Positions 8,738-16,383 of a stretch of DNA of 64,000 bases are shown piece after piece. The notes under the pieces were generated by a model that was not told the origin of the DNA, ran no database searches, and saw only the letters and a program-made list of their open reading frames with translations. The position numbers and the translations under genes are program-made. Position 1 is the stretch's first letter, and each line of letters starts with the position of its first letter. Source of the stretch: Croceicoccus bisphenolivorans (GTDB taxonomy: Bacteria; Pseudomonadota; Alphaproteobacteria; Sphingomonadales; Sphingomonadaceae); the NCBI RefSeq assembly GCF_001634625.1, contig NZ_LRSE01000004.1, positions 248,001 to 312,000 of the forward strand. Reading direction: 5' to 3'.

Positions 8738-9262
8738 ATGTCGGACAAGACCGTCACGCCAGCGCCGATCACGCTGGCGGCAGTCACCGGCGCGCATGGC
8801 GTGACGGGCGAAGTCCGGCTGAAACTTTTCGGTGAAGGCGTGGAGTCCCTGCAGGGGTTCCGCGCCTTCGGCATTTCGGGAAAGAGCGAGATCCTCACTC
8901 CGAAAAAAGTCCGCGACGACGGCAAGGGCGGCGCCATCGCGCGCTTTGCCGAAGTGGCCGACCGTAACGCTGCCGAAGCGCTGCGCGGCAGCCTGCTGAC
9001 CGTGCCGCGCGATGCCCTGCCTGCACTGGCAGAGGGCGAATACTACCACGCCGACCTCCTCGGCCTTGCCGCCGTGGCCGAAGACGGCACCCCGCTCGGC
9101 ACCGTGATCGCGGTAGAGAACTACGGCGCGGGCGACGTGATTGAGATCGAACGGCCCGAAGGCAGCAAACCGCGCACTTTCATGGTGCCGATGCATGCCG
9201 AAGCCGTCAGCGGCTGGGATGAAGGCACGCTGACCGTCACTGCCGACTTTGCCGAACCCTGA
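8738..9262 (+). CDS. rimM: Ribosome maturation factor RimM
   Basis: RimM binds S19 and assists 30S head maturation and 16S rRNA processing. The 174-residue product has the N-terminal RimM domain (TGAHGVTGEVRLK near residue 20) and a C-terminal PRC-barrel region (EYYHADLLGLAAV and the following segment to a VPMHAEAV region). The length fits the family. It follows rpsP by 6 bp, certainly cotranscribed, and in most genomes would be followed directly by trmD. Here two extra genes and a putative small RNA intervene. Confidence 0.95.
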   Translation: MSDKTVTPAPITLAAVTGAHGVTGEVRLKLFGEGVESLQGFRAFGISGKSEILTPKKVRDDGKGGAIARFAEVADRNAAEALRGSLLTVPRDALPALAEGEYYHADLLGLAAVAEDGTPLGTVIAVENYGAGDVIEIERPEGSKPRTFMVPMHAEAVSGWDEGTLTVTADFAEP

Positions 9263-9282
9263 TCACCTGCTATCCCGCCCGC

Positions 9283-9846
9283 ATGGGTGAGGGGGCATCC
9301 GATTACCGCGAAGATCCGCTGTGGCAGCGGCTGGCGCGATACCGCGTCGGCCCGCCCGATGCCGCTTTCTCCTTCGAACAGCGCCTTGCCCGCGAAAACG
9401 GGTGGAGCGAGGCCCATGCCGGCCGCGTGGTCGATGAATATCGCCGCTTCTGCTATCTCGCCATGCGTGCCGGGCACGAGGTGACGCCGTCCGATGCGGT
9501 CGATCAGGCATGGCACCTGCACCTCACCTACAGCCGCGATTACTGGCAACGCTTCTGCCCTGACGTTCTTGAAATGCCGCTGCATCACGGCCCCACGGCG
9601 GGCGGTGAGGTGGAGCGTGACCGGTACTACCGCCAATATGCGGAGACGCTGGCCAGTTACGAACGCGTGTTCGGTCCATCTCCCGCCGACATCTGGCCCG
9701 ATGCGAACCGGCGGCTCTATCGCGATCCGCTTGCCCGCCGTGTCCATCCGCGCGACCACCTGATCGTGCCGAAACGGCTTGCGATCCCGGTCATTGTTCT
9801 TGCACTCGTCGGCGCTATCATCGCGGCCTGGCAATTGTCGGGCTGA
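9283..9846 (+). CDS. GRDP-like (glycine-rich domain protein-like) protein with C-terminal anchor
   Basis: This 187-residue protein carries the AVDQAWHLHLTYSRDYW segment typical of the GRDP-like/DUF1399 family, whose conserved D-x-W-H core is known from plant and bacterial proteins but has no clear activity. The only membrane segment is at the extreme C-terminus (about 166-185), consistent with a tail-anchored cytoplasmic protein. It starts 20 bp after rimM and is followed after 13 bp by a TIGR04222 membrane protein, a pairing that suggests joint function. Family assignment is from motif memory. Confidence 0.7.
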   Translation: MGEGASDYREDPLWQRLARYRVGPPDAAFSFEQRLARENGWSEAHAGRVVDEYRRFCYLAMRAGHEVTPSDAVDQAWHLHLTYSRDYWQRFCPDVLEMPLHHGPTAGGEVERDRYYRQYAETLASYERVFGPSPADIWPDANRRLYRDPLARRVHPRDHLIVPKRLAIPVIVLALVGAIIAAWQLSG

Positions 9847-9859
9847 AACAGGGGGAAGC

Positions 9860-10675
9860 ATGCACGGCCTCAATCCGCTGGACTGGGACGCGACGGAATT
9901 CCTGATCCTTTATGGCGTGCTGATCGTCGCGGCGATCGTGCTGCGCGGCGTGATCGCCAACTGGCTGAGACCCGAGGGCGAACGCGCGACCCTGCGCGAC
10001 GAGGAGGAGATCGCGATTCTGGCAGGCGGACCGAACCGCTTTGCAGAGGCGGTGACGGCCCGAATGCTGGCAAGCGGCATGCTGACGATGCCCGCCAAGG
10101 GGCAGTTCGCGGTCGCACAGCGGGGCGGGCATGCCACCCCTGCCGAACGGGCGGTGATCGCCGCGGGCACACGCAGCCGTTGGTCCGGGCTTCGCCGTGT
10201 GTTGAAGGGGCATGCCGCGCAAGTCGAACAACGGCTGGCAGATCGCGGAATTTACATGGATAGCGCAGAGGCGCTGCAGGTCCGTTTCCTGACGATCGTC
10301 CCGTTCCTGTTCCTGCTCGGTTTCGGCTGGATACGCTGGAAAGTCGGCGTGGCGCGGGAAGAGGACGTGGGCTTCCTGATCGTCATGATGGCCATTGCCG
10401 CGATCCTGATGCTTGCATCGCTGGGCAAGCTGGACCGCGCGACGCGCTCGGCAAAGTCCGAACTCGCGTCTTTGCGGGCGACAAAGGATCGCCTGCGCCG
10501 CGCCCCGCGCGCAGAGGAAACGGGCATGGCAGTGGCGCTTTACGGCACGACGGTGCTGGCGGGGACCAGCCTTGCCGGTTTCCACACCCTGCGTTCCGAC
10601 AGCGGCAGCGGTGGTTGCGGCTCTTCCGATGGTGGTGGCTGCGGGGGTGGCGGCTGCGGCGGTTGCGGCGGCTAG
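9860..10675 (+). CDS. TIGR04222-type membrane protein with Gly/Cys-rich C-terminus
   Basis: This 271-residue protein has one N-terminal membrane helix (about 12-30), a cytoplasmic region and two central helices (about 150-195). It ends in a tail of Gly, Ser and Cys (last 24 residues, with repeated GGGC and GGCG units). These traits fit the TIGR04222 domain family, which has no assigned role. The ATG at 9860 follows GGGGGAAG. The in-frame extension upstream overlaps the previous gene and was rejected. The TAG stop lies inside the left arm of the putative 6S RNA on the opposite strand. Confidence 0.7.
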   Translation: MHGLNPLDWDATEFLILYGVLIVAAIVLRGVIANWLRPEGERATLRDEEEIAILAGGPNRFAEAVTARMLASGMLTMPAKGQFAVAQRGGHATPAERAVIAAGTRSRWSGLRRVLKGHAAQVEQRLADRGIYMDSAEALQVRFLTIVPFLFLLGFGWIRWKVGVAREEDVGFLIVMMAIAAILMLASLGKLDRATRSAKSELASLRATKDRLRRAPRAEETGMAVALYGTTVLAGTSLAGFHTLRSDSGSGGCGSSDGGGCGGGGCGGCGG

Positions 10676-10819
10676 GTTGTCCGCCAGCGGCCTTTTGCGC
10701 GGCTGCGGACGACACTTCCGCACGCTTCCGGTGCTCACGTGCCGCAAGCACGCTGCGCGCCGGGTCGTGCGGCAGCGCCACCCTCGCTCACGCCCAAGGC
10801 CACTGGCGAACAACCTAGC
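10671..10819 (-). ncRNA. ssrS: Putative 6S RNA (SsrS)
   Basis: The 24-nt ends 10671-10694 and 10796-10819 are complementary at 22 positions. Read on the minus strand, the two exceptions are G-U pairs, while on the plus strand they are C-A mismatches, so minus is the likely transcribed strand. The minus-strand 5' end reads GTTGTTCGCCAGTGGCC and the 3' end GGCCGCTGGCGGACAACC. These closely resemble the closing stem of bacterial 6S RNA (UGUUCGCNAGNGGNCC at the 5' side). An inner 7-bp helix CCGCACG/CGTGCGG leaves an unpaired central region, as expected for a promoter mimic that binds sigma70 RNA polymerase. The length of about 150 nt fits. Confidence 0.65.
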
Positions 10820-10851
10820 AAGTTTCGCATTGTTGGACTAACCGCGCGGAC

Positions 10852-11598
10852 ATGACTTTCGCCGCGACCGTCCTGACCCTCTATCCGGAGATGTTTCCCG
10901 GCCCGCTAGGCGTGTCGCTGGCAGGGCGGGCGATGGAGGCGGGGACGTGGAGCCTCGACGCGGTGCAGATCCGCGATTTCGCCGCTGACAAGCACCGCAC
11001 GGTCGATGATACGCCTGCGGGCGGCGGCGCGGGCATGGTGCTGAAGGCGGACGTTCTGGCCGCCGCGATCGACCATGCGCGCGGCATCAGCCCCGATGCG
11101 CCGGTGCTGGCGATGACCCCGCGCGGAAAGCCGCTGACGCAGGCGCGCGTGCGCGAACTGGCGGCAGGTCCGGGCGTCACGATCCTGTGCGGACGGTTCG
11201 AAGGGTTCGACGAGCGGATCTTCGAAGGGCGCGATGTCGAGGAAGTCTGTGTCGGCGATGTGATCCTGTCCGGCGGAGAGGTCGGCGCGCTCCTGCTGCT
11301 CGACGCTTGCATTCGGTTGCTTCCCGGCGTAATGGGCGCGGCTTCCAGCGGAGTCGAGGAATCGTTCGAAAGCGGCCTCCTCGAATATCCGCACTATACC
11401 CGCCCGGTGGAATGGGAGGGCCGTATGATCCCTGAAGTGCTGCGATCGGGGGATCACGGAAAAATCGCGGCGTGGCGCAAGCAACGCAGCGAAGACGATA
11501 CTCGGTTACGCAGGCCGGACCTTTGGGAGCGTCATGTCGGCGCTCGGGCCCAGTCTGCCTCTGGCGCGCGGCAAAAGAAAAAGGACTTGGACCAGTGA
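10852..11598 (+). CDS. trmD: tRNA (guanine-N1-)-methyltransferase TrmD
   Basis: TrmD makes m1G37 in tRNAs and protects the reading frame. The 248-residue protein has the SPOUT knot signatures [12 protein letters not shown] and [14 protein letters not shown] and the N-terminal TLYPEMF motif. The last bases overlap the rplS start in a GTGA arrangement, so L19 synthesis is probably coupled. The putative 6S RNA lies 32 bp upstream on the opposite strand, so trmD may need its own promoter or readthrough from rimM. Confidence 0.96.
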   Translation: MTFAATVLTLYPEMFPGPLGVSLAGRAMEAGTWSLDAVQIRDFAADKHRTVDDTPAGGGAGMVLKADVLAAAIDHARGISPDAPVLAMTPRGKPLTQARVRELAAGPGVTILCGRFEGFDERIFEGRDVEEVCVGDVILSGGEVGALLLLDACIRLLPGVMGAASSGVEESFESGLLEYPHYTRPVEWEGRMIPEVLRSGDHGKIAAWRKQRSEDDTRLRRPDLWERHVGARAQSASGARQKKKDLDQ

Positions 11599-11963
11599 AC
11601 CTGATCCAGCAGCTCGAAGCCGAAGCCATCCAGTCGCTCGGCAAGGATATTCCGGAATTCCGCGCGGGTGATACCGTGCGCGTCGGCGTGCGCGTCGTCG
11701 AAGGCACGCGCGAGCGTGTGCAGAACTACGAAGGCGTCGTCATCGCCCGTTCGAACCGCGGCATGGGTTCGAACTTCACGGTTCGCAAGATTTCGTTCGG
11801 CGAAGGCGTGGAACGTGTGTTCCCGCTCTATTCGCCCAATATCGACAGCATCACCGTGGTTCGCCGCGGCGTCGTGCGTCGTGCGAAGCTTTACTACCTG
11901 CGCGGCCGCACCGGCAAGTCGGCCCGCATCGCAGAGCGCAAGACGGTTCGCGAGAACGCGTAA
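11595..11963 (+). CDS. rplS: 50S ribosomal protein L19 (GTG start)
   Basis: This 122-residue protein begins [14 protein letters not shown] after the initiator and shows L19 signatures ([47 protein letters not shown]). L19 sits at the subunit interface. The start is a GTG overlapping the trmD stop by 4 nt (GTGA), with AAAAGGA 10 bases upstream. A longer in-frame ATG start inside trmD gives a non-family extension and was rejected. A strong terminator follows. Confidence 0.95.
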   Translation: MNLIQQLEAEAIQSLGKDIPEFRAGDTVRVGVRVVEGTRERVQNYEGVVIARSNRGMGSNFTVRKISFGEGVERVFPLYSPNIDSITVVRRGVVRRAKLYYLRGRTGKSARIAERKTVRENA

Positions 11964-11990
11964 TCGCCGCGAAGCAGGTGAAACGGTTAA

Positions 11991-12017
11991 GGCGGTTCCT
12001 TCGGGAGCCGCCTTTTT
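11991..12017 (+). terminator. Intrinsic terminator of the rpsP-rplS cluster
   Basis: GGCGGTTCC and GGAGCCGCC pair as a 9-bp stem with one G-U wobble around a TTCG tetraloop, followed by TTTTT. It lies 28 bp after the rplS stop and is a textbook factor-independent terminator. Confidence 0.9.
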
Positions 12018-12101
12018 CGTATGAGAGTTGGGGATTGTTTCCGGTTTGTTCTTGACGAGGTTCGGCGTTAAGATACACTCGGAGCAACGCAACGTTATCT
12101 T

Positions 12102-12178
12102 CCCGTAGACTTCAGCAAACTTGCCCGACCTTTTCGAAGAAAGTTTGTAAGCCGGGCAAGTTTGCTGAAGTCTACGGG
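12102..12178. repeat. Perfect 26-bp inverted repeat with 25-nt spacer
   Basis: The arms are 12102-12127 (starting CCCGTAGACTTCAG) and 12153-12178 (ending CTGAAGTCTACGGG), with no mismatch. The spacer contains a TTCGAA palindrome and a partial copy of the AAGTTTG word found in the arm. No T-tract follows, and the upstream gene already has a terminator. It could be a miniature element, a protein-binding site or a structured RNA. Confidence 0.9.
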
Positions 12179-12319
12179 GGCATTTGCGTTCGCGGTTTTC
12201 AGCTTTCGCACGAAAGTTTTGGTAGCTTGCATAAGGGTCATTGATCCGGTCCTCGACTATTTTATGGTCGAGTCATTCATAACATTTTTTCGTTTTGTTT
12301 TCAATGTTTAAGGCGCAAT

Positions 12320-13513
12320 TTGAGCCCCAAACGCCAAGCTAGGAAAGCTCTCGGCCTCCCCGGTGCATGGGCGATGGCCGTTGGCGGCATGATCGGGGGT
12401 GGGATATTCTCCACCCTTGGCGTCGTCATCCAGGTCGCGGGCGAGTGGGCGGCGGCCAGTTTCTTCATCGGCGGGCTGATCGCGTGGTGTTCGGGCCATT
12501 CCTATGCCGAACTGACCGTGCGGCGGGGCGAACCGGGCGGGTCGTATGGCTTCCTGCGCGATATCGGGCAGGTCAGCCTTGCCCGATACCTGATGTGGGT
12601 GCTGATCGCCGGCTATACGCTGACGGTCGCGGTCTACGGTTTCACTTTCGGGGCCTATGCGGCCAATGCCTTCGGCGCGCCGGGCTGGGTGGCGCATGCC
12701 TGCGCGCTGGGCGCGATCGCGATCCTTGCGGGCGTGAACCTTATGGGCGCGACACAGGCGACGATCATGGAACTGGTCGCCGTATGGGCGAAGCTGGTCA
12801 TCCTGCTCGGCCTTGCGGGGCTTGGCCTGTGGCACTGGGCGCCGGAGGATCTGGTCCTGCAACGCGGCGATCCGATCGGACCGCTGGGCGCGCTGGCGGG
12901 CGTGGGCGTGGTGTTCATGGCTTACGAGGGGTTCCAGCTCCTCTCCTACGACTATGACGAGATGAAGGACCCGCCGCGCACGATCCGCCGCGCGATGAGC
13001 CTTGCGATCATTGCCACTGCCGTCACCTACATCCTCGTCGCGATCGGGGCGACGATGCTGGCCGGCGCGCCGGAAATCGTGGCGAAGGAAGAAGTCGCTC
13101 TGGCCGAGGCGGGACGGGCCGCACTGGGCAGTTTCGGGTTCTATGCCGTCTCTGTCGCCGCCGCGTTCTCGACCGCATCTGCCATCAACGCCACTGTCTT
13201 CGCCACCGCGCGACTGGCCGGATCGGCCGCGCAGGACAGCGAGCTTCCCGCCCTGTTCGGCAGGACCAATGCCCGCAATGTGCCGTGGGCGGGCGTGCTG
13301 GTGATTTCGGGCGTAGCGATGGTGCTGGCGGTGATCGGCGGCATCGCGCAACTGGTGGAAGGGGCAAGCTTCGTCTTCCTTGGCGTATTTGCGCTGGTCA
13401 ACGTACTGGCATGGCGCGCCCGCATCCGGATGCGGTGGTTGAGCGGGGCGGGCGCGGTCCTTTCGATCCTCGCTGCATTCGCGCTTGTTGCACATGTGAC
13501 AGGTTGGGTCTGA
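12320..13513 (+). CDS. APC-family amino-acid permease (TTG start)
   Basis: This 397-residue polytopic protein is of the APC superfamily, with the consensus VGGMIGGGIFSTLG in helix 1 and about twelve hydrophobic segments. Such carriers move amino acids in symport or exchange; the substrate cannot be read from the sequence. The start is a TTG at 12320 with AAGG eight bases upstream. No ATG occurs before the helix-1 motif except one that would remove the cytoplasmic N-terminus. It stands alone between the inverted-repeat region and ilvE. Confidence 0.82.
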   Translation: MSPKRQARKALGLPGAWAMAVGGMIGGGIFSTLGVVIQVAGEWAAASFFIGGLIAWCSGHSYAELTVRRGEPGGSYGFLRDIGQVSLARYLMWVLIAGYTLTVAVYGFTFGAYAANAFGAPGWVAHACALGAIAILAGVNLMGATQATIMELVAVWAKLVILLGLAGLGLWHWAPEDLVLQRGDPIGPLGALAGVGVVFMAYEGFQLLSYDYDEMKDPPRTIRRAMSLAIIATAVTYILVAIGATMLAGAPEIVAKEEVALAEAGRAALGSFGFYAVSVAAAFSTASAINATVFATARLAGSAAQDSELPALFGRTNARNVPWAGVLVISGVAMVLAVIGGIAQLVEGASFVFLGVFALVNVLAWRARIRMRWLSGAGAVLSILAAFALVAHVTGWV

Positions 13514-13607
13514 TCGCACCTGCGGGGTTTTCACAAGTCTTGCGCGCCGCCGCCCGAACGCCTAACCGGCTTGCCTTCAAGCAATGCCTGAAAGGACAAG
13601 GAAGACC

Positions 13608-14708
13608 ATGGCGAACACCGCCGATACCATCGCGTTCCGCGAGATTGCGCACCCCGCACCGACTTCGGATGCGGACCGTGCGGTAGTACTCGCGAACCCC
13701 GGTTTCGGCACGGCGTTCACCGACCACATGGTCTCCGTCGACTGGACCGAGGGCAAGGGCTGGCATGATGCCACCATCGGTCCGCGCGGTCCGATCATGC
13801 TCGATCCTGCCGCAGCGGTTCTCCATTACGCGCAGGAAATCTTCGAAGGGTTGAAAGCCTATCGCCACCCCGACGGCACGACCGCGCTGTTCCGGCCGGA
13901 GGCGAATGCCCGCCGCTTCAACGCATCGGCCGATCGGCTGGCCATGCCGAACCTGCCGGAGGAGCTGTTCCTTGGCGCGATAGAGGCGTTGCTGGCAAAG
14001 GACGGCGGCTGGATTCCGGAAGGCGCGGGTGCATCGCTCTACTTGCGCCCCTTCATGTTCGCGAACGAGGCGTTTCTGGGCGTGCGTCCGGCCAAGCAGT
14101 ACAAGTTTCTGCTGATCGCGAGCCCCGCCGGCAACTACTTCAAGTCCGGCGCGCCTGCCGTGTCGATCTGGGTGTCGAGCGACTATACCCGCGCCGCGCC
14201 CGGCGGTACCGGCGCTGCCAAGTGCGGCGGCAACTATGCGGCCAGCCTTGTGCCGCAGGCCGCAGCGATCGAGCGCGGTTTCGACCAGGTCGTCTTCCTC
14301 GACGCGGTAGAGCGCAAGTGGATTGAGGAACTGGGTGGCATGAACCTGTTCTTCGTGTTCGATGACGGGCGCGTCATCACTCCGCCCCTGTCGGGCACGA
14401 TCCTGCCCGGTATCACCCGCGACAGCCTGCTGGAGCTCCTGCGCGAGGAAGGGCTGGACGTGGCAGAGGAACGCTATTCGATCGCGGATTGGGAAGCCGA
14501 TGCGAAGAGCGGCAAGCTGGTCGAATGCTTCGCCTGCGGCACGGCGGCGGTTGTCACGCCCGTGGGCCGGGTCGCCGGACGCGATCTGGACTTCACCATC
14601 GGCACCGGCGGTCCGGGTCAGTTGACCGGCAAAGTCAAGGACAAGCTGACCGGCATCCAACGCGGCGAAATCGCCGACAGCCACGGCTGGGTAAAGCGCT
14701 TCGACTGA
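13608..14708 (+). CDS. ilvE: Branched-chain amino-acid aminotransferase IlvE
   Basis: This PLP enzyme interconverts Leu, Ile and Val with their 2-oxo acids. The 366-residue protein matches the longer (type II) BCAT form. The PLP lysine is Lys205 in GTGAAKCGGNYA, and EIFEGLKAYR and GTGGPGQLTG flank the cofactor region. The ATG at 13608 follows AAGGACAAGGAAG and was preferred to one eight codons upstream. The preceding gene is an amino-acid permease 94 bp away, which may be relevant. A short hairpin lies just after the stop. Confidence 0.94.
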   Translation: MANTADTIAFREIAHPAPTSDADRAVVLANPGFGTAFTDHMVSVDWTEGKGWHDATIGPRGPIMLDPAAAVLHYAQEIFEGLKAYRHPDGTTALFRPEANARRFNASADRLAMPNLPEELFLGAIEALLAKDGGWIPEGAGASLYLRPFMFANEAFLGVRPAKQYKFLLIASPAGNYFKSGAPAVSIWVSSDYTRAAPGGTGAAKCGGNYAASLVPQAAAIERGFDQVVFLDAVERKWIEELGGMNLFFVFDDGRVITPPLSGTILPGITRDSLLELLREEGLDVAEERYSIADWEADAKSGKLVECFACGTAAVVTPVGRVAGRDLDFTIGTGGPGQLTGKVKDKLTGIQRGEIADSHGWVKRFD

Positions 14709-14718
14709 GGCGTGCAGG

Positions 14719-14743
14719 AAGGGGCGGCGTTTCTGCGCCCCTT
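14719..14743. terminator. Hairpin between convergent ilvE and peptide-binding gene
   Basis: AAGGGGCG pairs with CGCCCCTT over 8 bp around a 9-nt loop, 11 bp after the ilvE stop and just before the convergent stop at 14748. The T-tract is short (TTT with the stem end), so strength is uncertain. It may serve both genes. Confidence 0.5.
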
Positions 14744-14747
14744 TGCC

Positions 14748-16367
14748 CTATTCTTCCAGTGACACCCACTTGAAGCCGCCGGCCCCGTCGCGGCCCCAAT
14801 GCTTGACGCGGGTATCGACCAGCGAGTTCTGCGCGCCGGAATAGAGCGGGATTATCGGCAGTTCGGCCATCAGGATACCCTCAGCCTCGCCGAACAGGGT
14901 GTTGCGCTTGGCGATGTCGCCGGTTGCCAGCGCCTGTGCCACCAGTGCGTCGTAGCGCGGGTTCGACCAGCCGGTATCGTTGTTCGGGCTGTCGCTTGTC
15001 ATCAGTGTCAGGTACGCGCCGGGTCCGGGATAGAAGCCGTACCAGCCGGACCGGGCGAGATCGAAATCACGCGCCTTGCGGGTATCGAGAAAGACCTTCC
15101 ATTCCTGGTTGTAGATGCCGACCTCGATGCCAAGCTCGCGCTTCCACATCGCCTGGATCGCCTCTGCCAGCTTGCGGTTCGCCTCCAGCGTGTTGATCAG
15201 GATTTCCATCGGCGGAAACCCCTTGCCGCCCGGATAGCCGGCCTCGGCCAGCAGCTTGCGTGCCTGTTCGGGATCGGCGGCAGGTGCGGGAACGGCATCG
15301 TATCCGGGCAAACCCAGCGGCACGAGGCCACCGGTCGGCGTCTGCCCGCCCAGCAACACGCGATCGACCAGCAGTTTGCGATCCAGCGCCAGTGACAGCG
15401 CCTTGCGCACCCGCACGTCCTTCAGCGCCTCCCGCTCGATGTTGAAGACATAGTAGTTCGCGTTCGGCTGGTGATCGGTTCTCAGTTCGTCCGGGTGGTT
15501 TCTCTTGAGGTCCGCGATCCGTTCGACGGGAATCGAATTGGTGTTGGTCATGTGCAGCTGGCCCGAAAGATAGGCGTTCAGCTCGCTCTTCTGGTTCTCG
15601 ATCGCGAAGAAGCGGATGCCGTTCAGCTTCACGTTGGCCGCATCCCAGTAGTTCGGGTTCTTCTTCACCTCGATATACTGGTTGGTTTTCCAGTCGCTCA
15701 GCACGAAGGGGCCGTTGCCCACGTACTTGCCCAGTTCAAACCAGCCGTTGTTGCGATCGGCCATTCCGCCGTTCGCTTCCACCGCCGCCTTTTGTACTGG
15801 ATAGAACGTATAGGTCGCCAGCATCTGGATCAGATGCGGCATCGGCGCCTCTGTCTCGATCACCAGAGTCTGTGGATCGGGGGCGGAAAAGCCGACCTGG
15901 GAAAAGTCGACGATCTGCCCCTTGTTGAACCCCTCGGCATTGCGGATGCCGTAGAACAGTTCGGCCAGTTCCGCACCCAGCGCCGGCGTCAGCACGCGGC
16001 GATAGCTGTAGAGGAAGTCCTCTGCCGTCAACGGGCTGCCATCGCTCCACTTCGCGCCCGGGCGCAAATGGAAGGTCCATGTCTTGTAATCGTCGTCATG
16101 CTCCCAGCTTTCGGCCATGCCGGGCATCACGTCGAAAGGATCGGTCGGGTGCTGCGTGACCAGACCCTCGCTCAGCGCGGAAATAACCCGGCCGTCGGGC
16201 GATCCGGTATTGAGCTGCGGGTCCAGCGTACGCGGCTCGACCCCGTTGCCGGTGAGCAGCATGCCTTCCTTCACGCCGATGTCGGCGGGCGTTTCCCGGC
16301 TGCCGCAGGCGGCAAGCGCAAATGCCATCGCAAGGGCGATGAACAGGCGGCCGAGGTATGTGGTCAT
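14748..16367 (-). CDS. Oligopeptide-binding lipoprotein (SBP family 5), copy 2
   Basis: This 539-residue solute-binding protein of the OppA/DppA type has a signal peptide ending in a LAAC lipobox (Cys near residue 21), so it is probably lipid-anchored in the periplasm. Typical family segments are present: NGVEPRTLDPQ, WTFHLRPGAKWSDG, YVGNGPFVLSDW and VRKALSLALDR. The ATG at 16367 was chosen because the lipobox then sits at the usual distance. It lies 16 bp downstream of a paralogue with the same layout. No permease or ATPase gene is nearby, so the partner transporter must be elsewhere or absent. Confidence 0.88.
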   Translation of the reverse strand: MTTYLGRLFIALAMAFALAACGSRETPADIGVKEGMLLTGNGVEPRTLDPQLNTGSPDGRVISALSEGLVTQHPTDPFDVMPGMAESWEHDDDYKTWTFHLRPGAKWSDGSPLTAEDFLYSYRRVLTPALGAELAELFYGIRNAEGFNKGQIVDFSQVGFSAPDPQTLVIETEAPMPHLIQMLATYTFYPVQKAAVEANGGMADRNNGWFELGKYVGNGPFVLSDWKTNQYIEVKKNPNYWDAANVKLNGIRFFAIENQKSELNAYLSGQLHMTNTNSIPVERIADLKRNHPDELRTDHQPNANYYVFNIEREALKDVRVRKALSLALDRKLLVDRVLLGGQTPTGGLVPLGLPGYDAVPAPAADPEQARKLLAEAGYPGGKGFPPMEILINTLEANRKLAEAIQAMWKRELGIEVGIYNQEWKVFLDTRKARDFDLARSGWYGFYPGPGAYLTLMTSDSPNNDTGWSNPRYDALVAQALATGDIAKRNTLFGEAEGILMAELPIIPLYSGAQNSLVDTRVKHWGRDGAGGFKWVSLEE

Positions 16368-16383
16368 GCGAATCCCGATCAAG

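Larger units (their letters stand above)
11964..12319. other. Intergenic region between rplS and the amino-acid permease
   Basis: This 356-bp region holds the rplS terminator, the perfect 26-bp inverted repeat (12102-12178), a small hairpin CTTTC-GCAC-GAAAG followed by TTTT (12203-12220), and a second small stem CTCGAC/GTCGAG near 12254-12276. The last 60 bp before the permease are strongly AT-rich and T-rich, unlike the neighbourhood, and probably contain its promoter. No small open reading frame is convincing. Confidence 0.5.

Noticed and set aside
10671-10819. Possible miniature transposon with 24-bp terminal repeats
   Set aside because: No target duplication was seen, and the minus-strand ends fit 6S RNA better.
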